Source of the DNA: Rhodohalobacter sp. SW132
GTDB lineage: Bacteria; Bacteroidota; Rhodothermia; Balneolales; Balneolaceae
Length of the DNA stretch: 64,000 nucleotides
Reading direction: 5' to 3'
Assembly: GCF_003390325.1 (NCBI RefSeq)
Contig: NZ_QUOK01000004.1
Location: 248,001-312,000 of the forward strand
The translations under genes and the position numbers were made by a program. This document shows positions 63,745 through 64,000 of the stretch, piece by piece; the first letter of the stretch is position 1; the number at the start of each line of letters is the position of its first letter. The notes beneath the pieces are model-generated. The model searched no databases, had not been told where the DNA came from, and saw nothing but the letters and a program-made list of their open reading frames with translations.

Positions 63745-64000
63745 CTACGGGTCGATGGTAACTTCTTGCCACACATCACGATCGTACGTGAGTTGCGAGA
63801 TGAAGAGGTATCGGCCAGGCTCCAGATCAAGTGTAAAATACCCTTTCCCGCCCTCGGGCAGTTGATGGATGCCACCGATGAACGTAGTTGGCGCAGGTGG
63901 CCAAAACTGCTCCAGGTTGAAGGGCGTCATCCAGTCGATGATTTCCTGCATCTCTGTATCGGTCTCGATGCGGGCTACATGTACGTTGTGACCAAACTCT
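63745..64000 (-). CDS. Cupredoxin-like protein (paralogue C), C-terminal part only
   Basis: The frame runs in from beyond the right edge and stops at 63745; about 85 residues are visible. EFGHNVHVARIETDTEMQEI, then FIGGIHQLPEGGKGYFTLDL and EPGRYLFISQLTYDRDVWQE match domain 2 of the paralogues at 59033-59953 and 61147-62076. By analogy its missing part should carry the copper-binding first domain. It precedes the multicopper oxidase by about 75 nt. Confidence 0.85.
   Translation of the reverse strand, partial: EFGHNVHVARIETDTEMQEIIDWMTPFNLEQFWPPAPTTFIGGIHQLPEGGKGYFTLDLEPGRYLFISQLTYDRDVWQEVTIDP

Noticed and set aside
63672-63875. N-terminal extension of the multicopper oxidase
   Set aside because: It overlaps the 3' end of the neighbouring cupredoxin-like gene and would place the signal peptide 68 residues inside the protein.

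Overview
The window looks like chromosomal DNA of a marine or halophilic member of the Balneolota/Rhodothermota group (Bacteroidota superphylum). The signs are a C-terminal sorting domain with the YPNPFNP signature on a secreted beta-helix protein, an ECF sigma / FecR / STN-type TonB transducer set, DUF5916 and PafA-like proteins, a PF07638-type ECF sigma factor paired with a TPR kinase, and mostly weak Shine-Dalgarno sequences. This placement is an inference; there is no rRNA gene in the window.

Layout. (1) 1-7,030: an integrated element, almost all on the minus strand. It has a P4-type tyrosine integrase, an AlpA-like regulator with a palindromic operator candidate, a winged-helix protein, a replication-initiator-like protein containing a hexanucleotide iteron-like array, a VirE-N/PriCT-2 primase-like protein and a run of very small overlapping genes. 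Its right end is the 3' part of a tRNA-Leu(TAA) gene (att). The matching left att is not in the window, so the lipoprotein at the left edge, which has a predicted internal thioester domain, may be cargo. The set resembles a phage satellite or other integrative element. (2) 7,030-16,640: an accessory patch with a CPBP protease, a serine beta-lactamase-like hydrolase, a BNR-type lipoprotein, a DUF5694-like protein and a TlpA-like thioredoxin, then several decayed genes. These include an integrase C-terminus next to a second, degraded copy of the tRNA-downstream sequence. (3) 16,651-38,073 (minus): a polysaccharide utilisation locus. An ECF sigma factor, FecR and an STN/TonB receptor sit upstream of a beta-helix protein, three heparinase II/III-fold proteins, a Tat-like exported toroid protein, an outer-membrane barrel, an aldo/keto reductase, a PafA-like phosphatase and an EEP-family phosphatase/nuclease. 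No SusD homologue or sulfatase is present.

(4) 38,200-51,742: a patch bounded by two same-orientation IS1380-family copies, the left one truncated and the right one complete. Between them lie gene fragments, a MITE-like segment, and a plus-strand cluster: a BTAD/AAA/TPR regulator, a BBE-type FAD oxidase, three alpha/beta hydrolases and a PQQ-dependent quinohemoprotein dehydrogenase. This looks like an oxidation-plus-hydrolysis catabolic pathway of unknown substrate. (5) 52,019-58,100: a DUF5916 outer-membrane protein and a divergent ECF sigma / Ser-Thr kinase pair. (6) 58,320-64,000 (minus): a repeated copper module with three paralogous two-domain cupredoxin-like proteins, a complete multicopper oxidase, a tandem SnoaL-like protein, a decayed SnoaL copy and a 75-bp duplicated remnant of the oxidase 3' end, showing that the module grew by segmental duplication.
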